Assembly (NCBI GenBank): GCA_003987775.1
Contig: RXJD01000063.1
Span: 1-64,000 of the forward strand
DNA length: 64,000 nucleotides
Direction of reading: 5' to 3'
Source of the DNA: Mycobacterium sp.
GTDB taxonomy: Bacteria > Actinomycetota > Actinomycetes > Mycobacteriales > Mycobacteriaceae
Shown here: piece by piece, positions 27,063-36,416 of the stretch
Numbering within the stretch: the stretch's first letter is position 1
How the letters are laid out: every line of letters begins with the position of its first letter
The notes under the pieces: generated by a model
Databases searched by the model: none
The model's input: only the letters and a program-made list of their open reading frames with translations
What the model was told of the DNA's origin: nothing
Made by a program: the position numbers and the translations under genes

Positions 27063-28098
27063 TCAATGCGAGCAGCCGCGAGGTGGCCCGCAGGTACTTC
27101 TTCCGGTAGCCCCCCGACAGCATCTCCTCGCTGAAGATGGTGTCCAGCTTCGCACCGGAAGCCACCACCGGGATGCCGGCGTCGTAGAGCCGGTCGGTCA
27201 GCGCCACCAGCCGCAGCGCCACGTTCTGGTCGTCCAGCGCGTGCACACCGGTGACGAATACCGCTGTCACGCCTTCGATCAGGGTCAGGTAGCGCGACGG
27301 GTGCATGGTCGCCAGATGCGCGCACAGCGCATCGAAATCATCGAGCGTCGCCCCGGCAACGCCGGTGGCGCGGGCGGCGACCTCCTCATCGCTCAGCGGC
27401 GGCGGCGCGGGCGGCAGATCCCGGTGCCGGTAGTCCGGGCCCTCGATCCGAACTGTAGTGAAAATGCTTGCCAGCGTGTTGATTTCACGCAGAAAGTCCT
27501 GAGCCGCGAAGCGGCCCTCACCGAGTTGCTCGGGCAGCGTGTTGGAGGTCGCGGCGACCGACACGCCCCGTTCGACCAATGACGACAACATCCGCGAGAT
27601 CAGCGTGGTGTTGCCCGGATCGTCCAATTCGAACTCGTCGATGCAGACCGCGGTGTAGCCGGCCAACAGGTCGATGCACTCGGCGAATCCGAACACCCCG
27701 GCCAGTTGGGTCAGCTCACCGAAAGTGGCGAACGCCTTGGGACTGTCGTCGGTGCCCGGTCCGCTGCCGGGCAACTGGTAGTACGCGGATGCCAGCAGGT
27801 GCGTCTTGCCCACCCCGAACCCGCCATCCAGATACAGCCCGACCCCGGGCAGGACCTCGCGCCGGCCGAACAGCTTCTTGCGCCCGGCCCGTCGCTCCTG
27901 CGCCTGCCGGCAGAACTCCTGACACGCCACCACGGCCGCGGACTGAGTCGGCTCGGCCGGATCGGGCCGGTAGCTGGCGAAGCTCACCTCCGCGAATGTC
28001 GGCGGAGGCCGCAACTGGGCGATCAACCGCTCCGGTGACACCGCGGGACGCCGGTCCACCAAGTGACCCACCGCGGCCGAAGAGGTGGACCCGTGCAT
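27040..28098 (-). CDS. zapE: ZapE/AFG1-family ATPase
   Basis: The 352-residue P-loop ATPase has Walker A GGFGVGKTHL near residue 94, Walker B VCIDEFELDD near 158, a sensor-1-like ATSNTLP near 187 and the C-terminal LDTIFSEEMLSGGYRKKYLRA segment typical of AFG1/ZapE. ZapE is linked to Z-ring stability in proteobacteria and AFG1 to mitochondrial protein quality control; the role in mycobacteria is not settled. I choose ATG 28098 over the ORF start at 28134 because a TACAGT -10 lies six bases before it (leaderless). It corresponds to Rv2670. Confidence 0.85.
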   Translation of the reverse strand: MHGSTSSAAVGHLVDRRPAVSPERLIAQLRPPPTFAEVSFASYRPDPAEPTQSAAVVACQEFCRQAQERRAGRKKLFGRREVLPGVGLYLDGGFGVGKTHLLASAYYQLPGSGPGTDDSPKAFATFGELTQLAGVFGFAECIDLLAGYTAVCIDEFELDDPGNTTLISRMLSSLVERGVSVAATSNTLPEQLGEGRFAAQDFLREINTLASIFTTVRIEGPDYRHRDLPPAPPPLSDEEVAARATGVAGATLDDFDALCAHLATMHPSRYLTLIEGVTAVFVTGVHALDDQNVALRLVALTDRLYDAGIPVVASGAKLDTIFSEEMLSGGYRKKYLRATSRLLALTTRPPGS

Positions 28099-28104
28099 GG
28101 TGGC

Positions 28105-28110
28105 ACTGTA
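28105..28110 (-). promoter_or_regulatory. -10 box of the zapE leaderless promoter
   Basis: On the minus strand this reads TACAGT, followed by six bases and then the ATG at 28098. No ribosome site is present. Confidence 0.45.
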
Positions 28111-28132
28111 GCGACGTGCTGCAATCGAGCAC

Positions 28133-28924
28133 ATGTCCGACTTCGAGGCCGGTATCGCATCCGGTCTGGCCGCTGAGACGTCACTGAATCTGCTCGGGTC
28201 CCAACGCCAACTCGACCACGCCGAATTACCCGGGCTCTATGCCTATCCGGAAGGGGCAGCCCGGGTACGGGCGAACTTCATCACCAGCCTGGACGGCGGC
28301 GCCACCGTCGAGGGGCTGTCCGGCGCACTGGCGGGGCCCGGCGACCGGGCCGTTTTCGTGGTGCTGCGCGAACTCGCCGACGTGATCGTGGTCGGGGCGG
28401 GCACGGTGCGCTCGGAGGGTTACTCGGGTGCGCAGCTGAGCGTGGGGCAGCGCCAACATCGGCAGGCGCGCGGCCAGAGCGAGATCCCGCCGCTGGCCAT
28501 CGTCACCAAATCCGGTCATCTGGACCGCGATCTCGCGGTGTTCACTCGCACCGAGGTGCCGCCGCTGATCCTGACCTGCACGGCCGCGGCCGACGACACC
28601 CGGCGTCACCTCGTCGGGCTGGGCGCCGAGGTGATCGACTGCTCGGGCGACGATCCCGCCGAGGTCGACGTGTCCGTCCTGGTGACCGCGCTGGCCGACC
28701 GGAACCTGCGCCACGTGCTGACCGAGGGTGGACCGACGTTGCTCGGCGCGTTCATCGAGGCCGACCTGCTTGACGAGTTGTGCCTGACCATCGCGCCGCT
28801 GGTGGTCGGTGGCGAGGCGCACCGGATCGCCTCGGGACCCGGGCAGGTGACGACGCGGATGCGCTGCGCCCACGTCCTCACCGATGACGCCGGCTATCTC
28901 TACACGCGCTACGTCAAGGAGTAG
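28133..28924 (+). CDS. ribD: RibD C-terminal/dihydrofolate-reductase-like reductase (Rv2671-like)
   Basis: The 263-residue protein consists of a RibD_C/DHFR-fold reductase domain without the deaminase half: VRANFITSLDGGATV near residue 44, VIVVGAGTVRSEGY near 86 and the NADPH-site RHVLTEGGPTLLGAFIEADLLDEL near 193. The M. tuberculosis orthologue Rv2671 acts as an alternative dihydrofolate reductase, and raised levels give para-aminosalicylate resistance. It is divergent from zapE with only 34 bp between the starts. Confidence 0.88.
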   Translation: MSDFEAGIASGLAAETSLNLLGSQRQLDHAELPGLYAYPEGAARVRANFITSLDGGATVEGLSGALAGPGDRAVFVVLRELADVIVVGAGTVRSEGYSGAQLSVGQRQHRQARGQSEIPPLAIVTKSGHLDRDLAVFTRTEVPPLILTCTAAADDTRRHLVGLGAEVIDCSGDDPAEVDVSVLVTALADRNLRHVLTEGGPTLLGAFIEADLLDELCLTIAPLVVGGEAHRIASGPGQVTTRMRCAHVLTDDAGYLYTRYVKE

Positions 28925-28938
28925 TCGGCGGTTCCCGC

Positions 28939-28944
28939 TACTGT
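28939..28944 (+). promoter_or_regulatory. -10 box of a leaderless promoter
   Basis: TACTGT followed by seven bases and the ATG at 28952, with no Shine-Dalgarno. The box overlaps the start of the longer possible reading frame, which supports the shorter start. Confidence 0.45.
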
Positions 28945-28951
28945 GGTCGGC

Positions 28952-30508
28952 ATGCGTCGGCACCTCACGTCCGCCACGATCCTGCTGGCAGTGACCACAG
29001 TGCTGGCCGGCTGCGTCCCGGTATTCGGCGCCGACCCGCGCTTCGCCACCAATTCCGGCGCCCGCCCGCAAGGCGCCGTCACCACGAAACCACCACCGAG
29101 CGGTCCGCCGCCCATCGCGGCACCGAAGAACGACCTGTCCTGGCGCGACTGCACGTCGAAAGTCAACGCCGACGCGGGCGTCCCCGCCGCACCTGGCGTC
29201 AAGCTGGACTGCGCCACATTCGACGCAGACCTGGACCCGGTCAACGGCGGGTCGGGGTCGGTGAGCATCGGCGTGGTCCGCGCCCGCTCCCCGAAGACGC
29301 CCAAGGACGCGGGACCGCTGGTCTTCACGACCGGCACCGACATCGCGTCTTCCACCCAACTTCCGGTCTGGTTGTCCCGCGCCGGCACCGACGTGCTGGA
29401 CGCTCACCCGATCGTGGCCATCGACCGCCGCGGCATGGGTACGTCGAGTCCCATCGACTGCCGCGACCGGCTCGACCGCGACAACATGCGCGATCAGGCC
29501 CAGTTCGAGACCGGTGACGACCCGGTGGCCAACCTTTCCGAAATCTCCAACACCGCCACCACCAATTGCACCGACGCCATCGCGCCCGGCGATTCCGCCT
29601 ACGACAACGCGCACGCGGCCTCCGACATCGAGCGCCTGCGCAACCTGTGGGACGTACCGTCGGTCGCGCTCGTCGGTATCGGCAACGGCGCGCAGCTCGC
29701 GCTGACCTACGCCGGCTCCCGTCCCGACAAGGTGGCCAGACTGATCCTCGACTCGCCCGTCGCCATCGGCGCCAGCGCTGAGGCCGCGGCCGAACAACAG
29801 GTCAAGGGCCAGCAGGCCGCGTTGGACGCCTTCGCGGCGCAGTGCGTGGCGGTGAACTGCGCTCTGGGTCCCGACCCCAAGGGCGCGGTCAGTGCGTTGC
29901 TCGCCGACGCCAGGACCAGCAAGGGTGTGCGCGCGTCGGTCGCCTCGATCGCCAACGCGATCAGCACCGCCCTCGGATTCCCCACCGGCGACCGGGTCAA
30001 CACCACCGTGGAGCTGGCGAACGCGCTGGCGGCAGCCCGTTCCGGTGACGAGAACCCACTGAACAATCTCGTCAACCGCGCCGAAAGCATCCGGGACAGT
30101 GACGGCCAGTTCGTCAACCGCTGCAGCGACGCGCTGAACCGGCCCACCCCGGACCGGGTGCGCGAGCTGGTGGTCGCCTGGGGCAAGCTCTACCCGCAGT
30201 TCGGTGCCGTTGCCGCCCTGAATCTGGTCAAGTGCGTGCACTGGCCCACCGGTTCGACCCCCCAGGCGCCGAAAGAACTCAAGATCGACGTGTTGCTGCT
30301 CGGCGTGCAGAACGACCCGATCGCGGGCAACGAGGGCGTCGCGGCGACGGCGGCCACCGTCATCAACGCCAACGCCGCCAGCAAGCGGGTGATGTGGCAG
30401 GGCATCGGTCACGGCGCCAGCATCTATTCGTCGTGCGCGGTTCCTCCGCTGGTCGGCTATCTGGACACCGGAAAGCTGCCCGGCACCGACACCTACTGTC
30501 CGGCGTAA
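28952..30508 (+). CDS. Lipoprotein of the S33/alpha-beta hydrolase family (Rv2672-like)
   Basis: The 518-residue precursor has a lipoprotein signal (VTTVLAGC lipobox) and an SlpE/TAP-type hydrolase fold: oxyanion region VFTTGTDIA, AIDRRGMGTS, a catalytic-acid region LLGVQNDP and catalytic His in GIGHGASIYSSC. At the nucleophile elbow the sequence is VGIGNGAQLA where the family has GxSxG, so glycine sits at the usual serine position. If the alignment is right the protein cannot act as an ordinary serine peptidase and may bind rather than cut. It corresponds to the secreted protease Rv2672. ATG 28952 is chosen from the leaderless promoter. Confidence 0.8.
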   Translation: MRRHLTSATILLAVTTVLAGCVPVFGADPRFATNSGARPQGAVTTKPPPSGPPPIAAPKNDLSWRDCTSKVNADAGVPAAPGVKLDCATFDADLDPVNGGSGSVSIGVVRARSPKTPKDAGPLVFTTGTDIASSTQLPVWLSRAGTDVLDAHPIVAIDRRGMGTSSPIDCRDRLDRDNMRDQAQFETGDDPVANLSEISNTATTNCTDAIAPGDSAYDNAHAASDIERLRNLWDVPSVALVGIGNGAQLALTYAGSRPDKVARLILDSPVAIGASAEAAAEQQVKGQQAALDAFAAQCVAVNCALGPDPKGAVSALLADARTSKGVRASVASIANAISTALGFPTGDRVNTTVELANALAAARSGDENPLNNLVNRAESIRDSDGQFVNRCSDALNRPTPDRVRELVVAWGKLYPQFGAVAALNLVKCVHWPTGSTPQAPKELKIDVLLLGVQNDPIAGNEGVAATAATVINANAASKRVMWQGIGHGASIYSSCAVPPLVGYLDTGKLPGTDTYCPA

Positions 30509-30596
30509 TCAGCGCCCAGACCGCCTGGCGCCCACCCAGGAGCCGATTTGTCCGGCTTCTCCCCGGCCCCTGCACGGCCGGGCGAACGCGACGCCG

Positions 30597-31916
30597 GTGT
30601 ACGGTGCGCTGGTGACGGCAGCTGACTCGACCAGAACCGGCTTACGCGCATCAGTGCAGGCCGCATTCCGTCCCGGCCCATCGACCACCGCATCGGTGCT
30701 GCGGGCGGTCCTATGGCCTGCGGCCATTTTGTCGGTGCTCCACCGCAGCATCGTGCTCACCACCAACGGCAACATCACCGACGATTTCAAGCCGGTGTAC
30801 CGGGCGGTGCTGAATTTCCGGCATGGCTGGGACATCTACAACGAGCACTTCGACTACGTCGACCCGCACTACCTGTATCCGCCCGGCGGCACGCTGCTGA
30901 TGGCACCCTTCGGCTATCTGCCGTTCGCGCCGTCGCGCTATCTGTTCATCTCCATCAACACCGTCGCCATCCTGGTCGCTGCCTACCTGCTGCTGCGGAT
31001 GTTCCACTTCACGCTGTCCTCGGTGGCCGCACCGGCGCTGATCCTGGCCATGTTCTGCACCGAGACCGTCACCAACACACTCGTTTTCACCAACATCAAC
31101 GGCTGCATCCTGCTGCTGGAAGTGCTGTTCCTGCGCTGGCTGCTCGATGGCCGGTCCAGCCGTCAGTGGTGGGCGGGCCTGGCCATCGGGCTGACACTGG
31201 TGCTCAAACCGTTGCTGGGACCGCTGTTGTTGCTGCCGTTGCTCAACCGCCAGTGGCGGGCGCTGGTGATGGCGTTCCTGGTGCCGCTGGCCGCCAACCT
31301 TGCCGCGCTGCCGCTGGTGCCGCACCCGATGGACTTCTTCACCCGCACGGTGCCCTACATCCTGGGCACCCGCGACTACTTCAACAGCTCGATCGAGGGC
31401 AATGGGGTCTATTTCGGCCTGCCCTTCTGGCTGATCATCGCGCTGCGGCTGCTGTTCACCGCGATCGCTATCGGCGCCCTGTGGCTGCTGTACCGGTACT
31501 ACCGCACCCGCGACCCGCTGTTCTGGTTCACCACGTCCTCCGGGGTGCTGATGCTGTGGTCGTGGCTGGTGATGTCGCTGGCCCAGGGCTACTACTCGAT
31601 GATGCTGTTCCCGTTCCTGATGACCGTCGTGCTGCCCAACTCGGTGATCCGCAACTGGCCGGCGTGGCTGGGCATCTACGGTTTCATGACGCTGGACCGC
31701 TGGCTGCTCTTCAACTGGATGCGATGGGGACGGGCGTTGGAATACCTGAAGATCACCTACGGTTGGTCTCTGGTGCTGATCGTGACGTTCACGGTGCTGT
31801 ACTTCCGGTTCCTGGATGCCAAGGCGGAGAACAGGCTCGAGGACGGGATCGATCCGCCGTGGCTGCTCGCCGAGCGTGAGCGAGCTAGCGTGGGAGAGGG
31901 ACCGCCAAGCGATTGA
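30597..31916 (+). CDS. aftC: Arabinofuranosyltransferase AftC
   Basis: The 439-residue multispanning glycosyltransferase (GT87/DUF2029, about 10-12 TM helices) carries the GT-C motif NGNITDDFKPVYRAV with the catalytic Asp pair in the first extracytoplasmic loop near residues 57-70. It uses decaprenyl-phosphoarabinose to add alpha-1,3 branches to the arabinan of arabinogalactan and lipoarabinomannan. The sequence is very close to Rv2673 as I remember it. GTG start. It lies ten bases upstream of msrB and is probably cotranscribed with it. Confidence 0.95.
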   Translation: MYGALVTAADSTRTGLRASVQAAFRPGPSTTASVLRAVLWPAAILSVLHRSIVLTTNGNITDDFKPVYRAVLNFRHGWDIYNEHFDYVDPHYLYPPGGTLLMAPFGYLPFAPSRYLFISINTVAILVAAYLLLRMFHFTLSSVAAPALILAMFCTETVTNTLVFTNINGCILLLEVLFLRWLLDGRSSRQWWAGLAIGLTLVLKPLLGPLLLLPLLNRQWRALVMAFLVPLAANLAALPLVPHPMDFFTRTVPYILGTRDYFNSSIEGNGVYFGLPFWLIIALRLLFTAIAIGALWLLYRYYRTRDPLFWFTTSSGVLMLWSWLVMSLAQGYYSMMLFPFLMTVVLPNSVIRNWPAWLGIYGFMTLDRWLLFNWMRWGRALEYLKITYGWSLVLIVTFTVLYFRFLDAKAENRLEDGIDPPWLLAERERASVGEGPPSD

Positions 31917-31925
31917 GGAGAAGCG

Positions 31926-32345
31926 ATGACTGAACTCGCGCGACCGAAACTGCAACTCTCCGACGACGAGTGGCGCAAGAAACTCAACCCGCAGGAGTTC
32001 GAGGTGCTGCGGCGTGCCGGCACCGAGCGCCCGTTCGTCGGAAAATACACCGACACCAAGACCAGAGGTGTGTACAACTGCCGGGCCTGCGGTGCCGAAT
32101 TGTTCCGCAGCACAGAAAAATTCGAGTCACACTGCGGGTGGCCGTCGTTCTTCGACCCGTCGAGCTCCGAGGCGGTGGTGCTGCGTCCCGACCATTCGAT
32201 GGGCACCACCCGCACCGAGGTGCTGTGCGCGAACTGCCACAGTCATCTGGGCCACGTGTTCGCCGGCGAGGGCTACCCGACGCCGACCGACCTGCGGTAT
32301 TGCATCAACTCGATTTCGCTGACGCTGGTGCCGGACGAGGGCTGA
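31926..32345 (+). CDS. msrB: Peptide-methionine (R)-S-oxide reductase MsrB
   Basis: The 139-residue protein reduces methionine-R-sulfoxide in proteins. Zinc is held by two CxxC pairs (CRAC near 57, CANC near 102); the catalytic Cys is in RYCINS near 128, and HCGWPSF and HLGHVF are the family signatures. A GAGGAG ribosome site precedes the ATG. It is downstream of aftC by ten bases. Length is normal for the single-domain form. Confidence 0.95.
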   Translation: MTELARPKLQLSDDEWRKKLNPQEFEVLRRAGTERPFVGKYTDTKTRGVYNCRACGAELFRSTEKFESHCGWPSFFDPSSSEAVVLRPDHSMGTTRTEVLCANCHSHLGHVFAGEGYPTPTDLRYCINSISLTLVPDEG

Positions 32346-32349
32346 CACC

Positions 32350-32400
32350 CGCCGCGCCGCCCACATCGCATCGCCGCCCACATCGCCGCGCCGCCCAGAT
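32350..32400. repeat. Three tandem 17-bp repeats
   Basis: Units at 32350-32366, 32367-32383 and 32384-32400 are near-identical copies of CGCCGCGCCGCCCACAT, and a partial fourth copy begins at 32401. They fill the gap after msrB. Confidence 0.7.
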
Positions 32401-32409
32401 CGCCGCGCC

Positions 32410-32463
32410 GACTGTGAATTGGGCGACGCTTCGTCGGCGTGTCGCGGCGCCGAATTCACAGTC
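32410..32463. repeat. Inverted repeat GACTGTGAATT/AATTCACAGTC
   Basis: Perfect 11-base arms at 32410-32420 and 32453-32463 flank a 32-nt GC-rich loop. The element lies between the convergent ends of msrB and the methyltransferase gene, so it may serve as a two-way terminator or be a small dispersed repeat. Confidence 0.6.
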
Positions 32464-32512
32464 GCCGAGCCGACGCGGCGGCCACACTCCGCGGCCGAGT
32501 TCGGCAACCCGA

Positions 32513-33265
32513 TCAATCCACGCGGGTCGCGTGCACTTCCCAGAACGGCGCGTGCACCCGCCCACCGGCCAGCCACGGCTCCATCGCCCGGTACTGCGCG
32601 AGCATCGACTCCACCTCTTCGGCCATGTCGGGATTGCGCGCGGCGAGCAACGCGATCGATTCGGGGCTCACGTTGATCAGATAGGTGGTCGGGCCCATAT
32701 AGGTGATCTCCCAACCGCCCAACGGCAGGATCTCCCGGAAGTCATCGGCGGACACCGACCGCAACATCGTGAATCCGTTGACCTCGCCCACGCCGAACTC
32801 GTACATGAACAACCGCGCCCCCGGCCGGGTTGCGCGGTGCAGCGCTTGCACGTAGGACTTCTGCAGTTCCGGCGCGTTGATGAAGGTGTGAAAAAACGCG
32901 CAATCCACGACGGTGTCGAAGCGGCCGTCCAAACCTTCCAGCCTGGTGGCGTCGGCGACCTGGAAATCGACAGTCACCCCGGCCTTCGCCGCGTTGTCAC
33001 GGGCCCGTTCGATCGCGGTGGCCGACCCATCAATGCCCGTCGCCGAAAGGCCTTGCGAGACATAGTAAATCGCGTGGTGGCCGGGCCCCGTTCCGGGGTC
33101 GAGCACCTCCCCCCGCACGGCACCCACAGCGACGAGTTGCTGCACGACGGGCTGCGGGCCGCCGATGTCCCATGGCGTTGCGGCGGGCAGGCCGCGCACG
33201 ACGCGTTCGTCGCGGTAGCTCTCTTCGAAGCGGGCCGGGTCGGTGGGATCGAAAGGGGCACTCAC
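32513..33265 (-). CDS. Class I SAM-dependent methyltransferase (Rv2675-like)
   Basis: The GTG at 33265 overlaps the chdC stop (GTGA), so it is the last gene of the haem operon. The 250-residue protein has motif [16 protein letters not shown], motif [13 protein letters not shown] and motif [15 protein letters not shown]. The family is class I Rossmann-type methyltransferase; the substrate is not evident. Tight coupling to hemE-hemY-chdC suggests a link to tetrapyrrole metabolism, or a thiol/small-molecule detoxification role. The open frame upstream of 33265 is a shadow of chdC. Confidence 0.85.
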   Translation of the reverse strand: MSAPFDPTDPARFEESYRDERVVRGLPAATPWDIGGPQPVVQQLVAVGAVRGEVLDPGTGPGHHAIYYVSQGLSATGIDGSATAIERARDNAAKAGVTVDFQVADATRLEGLDGRFDTVVDCAFFHTFINAPELQKSYVQALHRATRPGARLFMYEFGVGEVNGFTMLRSVSADDFREILPLGGWEITYMGPTTYLINVSPESIALLAARNPDMAEEVESMLAQYRAMEPWLAGGRVHAPFWEVHATRVD

Positions 33266-33957
33266 GGCAGCGCGTTCACCAACTGCTCGACTCCCACCCG
33301 GGGGCCGGTGAAGAACGGCGTCTCCTCGCGGGTGTGCCGGCGGGCGTCGGTGGCGCGCAGTTCCCGCATCAGGTCGACGATCCGGTACAACTCGGGCGCC
33401 TCGAACGCCAAGAGCCACTCGTAGTCGCCCAGCGCGAAGGCCGGCACGGTGTTGGCGCGCACGTCCTTGTACTCGCGCGCGGCCATCCCGTGCTCGGCGA
33501 GCATCCGGCGCCGTTCGTCATCCGGCAGCAGATACCACTCATAGGACCGCACAAAGGGATACACGCAGATGTAGTTCCCCGGCTCCTCGCCCGCGAGGAA
33601 CGCCGGGATGTGGCTCTTGTTGAATTCGGCCGGCCGGTGCAGCGCCACACTGCTCCACACCGGTGCGCAGACCCGGCCCAGCGTGGTGGTGCGGCGGAAG
33701 TCGGCATAGGTCGCCTGCAACGCCTCGATCCGTTCGGCGTGGGTCCAGATCATGAAGTCGGCGTCGGCGCGCAGCCCGGCCACGTCGTAAAGGCCGCGCA
33801 CCACCACGCCGCCCTCTTCCTGCTGCTTGAGGAAGGTGGCGGTCTCGTCGATGATGGCGTCGCGCTGATCGCCCAGCTCACCGGGCCGCACGGAGAACAC
33901 CGAAAACATCAGGTAGCGAATGGTTGCGTTGAGGGCGTCGAAGTCGAGGCGTGCCAT
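33262..33957 (-). CDS. chdC: Coproheme decarboxylase ChdC (HemQ)
   Basis: The 231-residue chlorite-dismutase-family protein is the last enzyme of the coproporphyrin-dependent haem pathway, turning iron coproporphyrin III into haem b. The family segment [14 protein letters not shown] near residue 130 carries the catalytic tyrosine, and [11 protein letters not shown] near 210 is typical of actinobacterial ChdC. It starts five bases after hemY, as expected for an operon, and corresponds to Rv2676c. Confidence 0.92.
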   Translation of the reverse strand: MARLDFDALNATIRYLMFSVFSVRPGELGDQRDAIIDETATFLKQQEEGGVVVRGLYDVAGLRADADFMIWTHAERIEALQATYADFRRTTTLGRVCAPVWSSVALHRPAEFNKSHIPAFLAGEEPGNYICVYPFVRSYEWYLLPDDERRRMLAEHGMAAREYKDVRANTVPAFALGDYEWLLAFEAPELYRIVDLMRELRATDARRHTREETPFFTGPRVGVEQLVNALP

Positions 33958-33962
33958 GACTC

Positions 33963-35297
33963 CTATGGTGCCACCAGGCCGGTGACCGCCCGTCCGGCCG
34001 CCCCGACGCAGGCCGGCACACCGATCCCGTCGAGGTAGCTGCCCGCCACGGCCAGCGTCGGCGGCAAACCCGCCCGCAGCTCGGCGATCAGGTCCGCGTG
34101 CCCCGGCCCGTACTGCGGCATCGCATCGAGCCAGCGCTGCACGCGCGCGTCGACCGGTTCCACGGTCAGCCCGAACACGTCGGCGATGTCCTGGCGGGCC
34201 CAGGCCAGCAGCTCGTCGTCAGGGGTGGCCGCGGCGATGTCATCACCGAACCGTCCATACGACAGCCGTAACAACTGCACGTCGCCACCGCCGCCCCATT
34301 TGCGCGACGACAGGGTTATCGCCTTGGCGTGCAAGGGTTCTCCGCTGGCCACCAGCACACCGGAGGACTGCGGGAAGGCCGTGTCGCCCGGCACCGCCAG
34401 GGCCACCACCGCCGCCGAGGCGGTCATGATCCGGCCCGCGGCCGCAGCCGTGCGCGGCGCGATCGTCTGCACCAGGCGGGCCAGCTGTGCCGCCGGGACG
34501 GCGAGGATCACGGCGTCCGCGGCCCAGCCGGCGCCGGTCTCGTCGTGCAGGGTCCAGCCGGGTTCCAGACTGCGGATCCCGGTGCGCACCCAACGGATTC
34601 GGCTGCGCGCCACGAGTTCGTCGAGCAGCACCTGGTAGCCGCCCTGCAACGACCCGAACACCGCTCCCCCGCCGGCCGGCGGCAGGCAATGCAGGACCGC
34701 ATCGGTGAGGCTGGTGGCGCCGCGGTCCAGGGCTGCGGCCACGGTGGGCACTGCCGCCCGCAACCCGATCGTCGCCGCGGAGCCCGCGTAGACCCCGGCC
34801 AGCAACGGCTCCACCGAGCGGTTCACCACCTGCTCCCCGAACCGGTCTGCCACCAACTCGCCCACTGCGGGATCGCTGCCGGGTGTCCAGTGCAGCGGCC
34901 GCTGCGGTTCCGCTTCGATGCGGGCCAGCGTCTCGTCGTCGACCAGCCCGCTCACCGACGCGGCCGATGACGGAATCCCGGCCACGGTGTCCGACGGCAG
35001 GGCGTGCAACCGCCGGCCGCTGTAGATCAGTGGCCGCACCCCCGTGGTTGCGCGCTGCAGGTCCGACAGCCCCAGCTCGGCCAGCAGCCCCGGCATCTCG
35101 GGCCGGCGCGCCACGAACGCCTCGGCCCCCAGGTCCATGCGCTGGCCGCCCACCACGTCGGTGCGCAGGATGCCGCCGAGTCGGTCGGCCGGCTCGAACA
35201 GCGTGATGGTGGCGTCGTCGCCGACCGCGGCGCGCAGCCGGTACGCTGCCGTCAGACCCGAAATGCCGCCGCCTACAACGCAATACGAGCGGGTCAT
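33963..35297 (-). CDS. hemY: Coproporphyrinogen III oxidase (HemY/CgoX)
   Basis: ATG 35297 overlaps the hemE stop (ATGA). The 444-residue flavoprotein begins with the dinucleotide-binding motif [14 protein letters not shown] and ends with [22 protein letters not shown], which closes the FAD site. In organisms with ChdC this enzyme oxidises coproporphyrinogen III to coproporphyrin III, although older annotations call it protoporphyrinogen oxidase. The frame extending upstream to 35729 is an antisense-free shadow inside hemE and is not used. Confidence 0.93.
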   Translation of the reverse strand: MTRSYCVVGGGISGLTAAYRLRAAVGDDATITLFEPADRLGGILRTDVVGGQRMDLGAEAFVARRPEMPGLLAELGLSDLQRATTGVRPLIYSGRRLHALPSDTVAGIPSSAASVSGLVDDETLARIEAEPQRPLHWTPGSDPAVGELVADRFGEQVVNRSVEPLLAGVYAGSAATIGLRAAVPTVAAALDRGATSLTDAVLHCLPPAGGGAVFGSLQGGYQVLLDELVARSRIRWVRTGIRSLEPGWTLHDETGAGWAADAVILAVPAAQLARLVQTIAPRTAAAAGRIMTASAAVVALAVPGDTAFPQSSGVLVASGEPLHAKAITLSSRKWGGGGDVQLLRLSYGRFGDDIAAATPDDELLAWARQDIADVFGLTVEPVDARVQRWLDAMPQYGPGHADLIAELRAGLPPTLAVAGSYLDGIGVPACVGAAGRAVTGLVAP

Positions 35298-36367
35298 AAC
35301 GATTGGACCAGCGCCACCAGTTCGGTCAGCACACCGGGGTCGGTTTCCGGCAGCACGCCGTGTCCGAGGTTGAAGACGTGACCCGCCGCTCCCGCGTCGA
35401 CGGCGCGACGTCCGTCGTCGACGACCGCGCGCGCGGCACGCTGGGCCACCTCCCAGCCGGCCAGCACCACCACCGGGTCGAGGTTGCCCTGTAGCGCCGT
35501 GCCGGGAACGACCCGGCTCGCGGCGTCGGTCAACGAGGTCCGCCAGTCGACACCGACGACGCGCGCACGCCCGGGTTGCACGGCCTCCGACATGGCGCCC
35601 AGCAACTCGGCGGTCCCGACACCGAAATGCGTCATCGGCACGCCGTGCTCGGCCAGGGTGGCGAAAACCCGGGAGCTGTGCGGCAGCACATACCGGCGGT
35701 AGTCCGCCAGCGACAGCGTTCCGGCCCACGAGTCGAACATCTGGATCGCGTCCACCCCGGCCTCGATCTGGCCGCGCAGGAACGCGATGGTGAGGTCGGT
35801 CAGTTTCGTCAGCAGCGCGTGCCAGGTGTCCGTCTCTGCCAGCATCATCGCCTTGGTGCGGGCGTGATTGCGGCTCGGCCCGCCCTCGACCAGGTATGAG
35901 GCCAGCGTGAACGGCGCCCCGGCGAACCCGATCAGCGGCACGTCACCCAGCGCGGCCACCAGCAGGCCGACGGTGTCCAGCACCGGTTGAACCGCTTGCA
36001 TGTCAAGGGGTTTCATGGCGTCGACATCGGCCGCGGTGCGGATCGGATCGGCGATCACCGGCCCCACGTCGGGGACGATGTCCAGATCCACTCCCGCGGC
36101 GCGTAGCGGCACCACGATGTCGGAGAACAGAATCGCGGCGTCCACGCCGTAACGCCGGACCGGCTGCAGGGTGATCTCGCAGGCCACTTCCGGCTCGAAG
36201 CACGCGGCCAGCATGCTGTGCTGTTTGCGCAGCGCCCGGTACTCGGGCAGCGAACGGCCGGCCTGCCGCATGAACCACACCGGCACCCGGGTGGGTTTGC
36301 GGCCGGCGACCGCGGCCAGATACGGCGACGAGGGGAGGTCGCGACGGGTTGTGTTCATCGCGCTCAA
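35294..36367 (-). CDS. hemE: Uroporphyrinogen decarboxylase
   Basis: The 357-residue enzyme removes four carboxyl groups from uroporphyrinogen III. The family N-terminal signature [17 protein letters not shown] is near residue 28, followed by [10 protein letters not shown] with the catalytic Asp, and later FDSWAGTLS and [13 protein letters not shown]. It heads the operon hemE-hemY-chdC-methyltransferase. A second ATG three codons in (36358) could be the start. It corresponds to Rv2678c. Confidence 0.95.
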   Translation of the reverse strand: MSAMNTTRRDLPSSPYLAAVAGRKPTRVPVWFMRQAGRSLPEYRALRKQHSMLAACFEPEVACEITLQPVRRYGVDAAILFSDIVVPLRAAGVDLDIVPDVGPVIADPIRTAADVDAMKPLDMQAVQPVLDTVGLLVAALGDVPLIGFAGAPFTLASYLVEGGPSRNHARTKAMMLAETDTWHALLTKLTDLTIAFLRGQIEAGVDAIQMFDSWAGTLSLADYRRYVLPHSSRVFATLAEHGVPMTHFGVGTAELLGAMSEAVQPGRARVVGVDWRTSLTDAASRVVPGTALQGNLDPVVVLAGWEVAQRAARAVVDDGRRAVDAGAAGHVFNLGHGVLPETDPGVLTELVALVQSL

Positions 36368-36416
36368 TGCTGCCAGAAGCGAACGCCGCCGCCACCGCTG
36401 CGTAACATCAGCCGGG

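Noticed and set aside
28226..30412. 728-codon minus-strand open frame
   Set aside because: It is antisense to ribD and the Rv2672-like gene; its His/Asp/Val/Gly-rich translation is the usual shadow of a GC-rich gene and shows no domain.
30711..31955. Long minus-strand frame across aftC
   Set aside because: Antisense shadow; Gln/His-rich, no start signal, while aftC on the other strand is unambiguous.
32350..32463. CRISPR array
   Set aside because: The repeats are directly adjacent without spacers and no cas genes are present.
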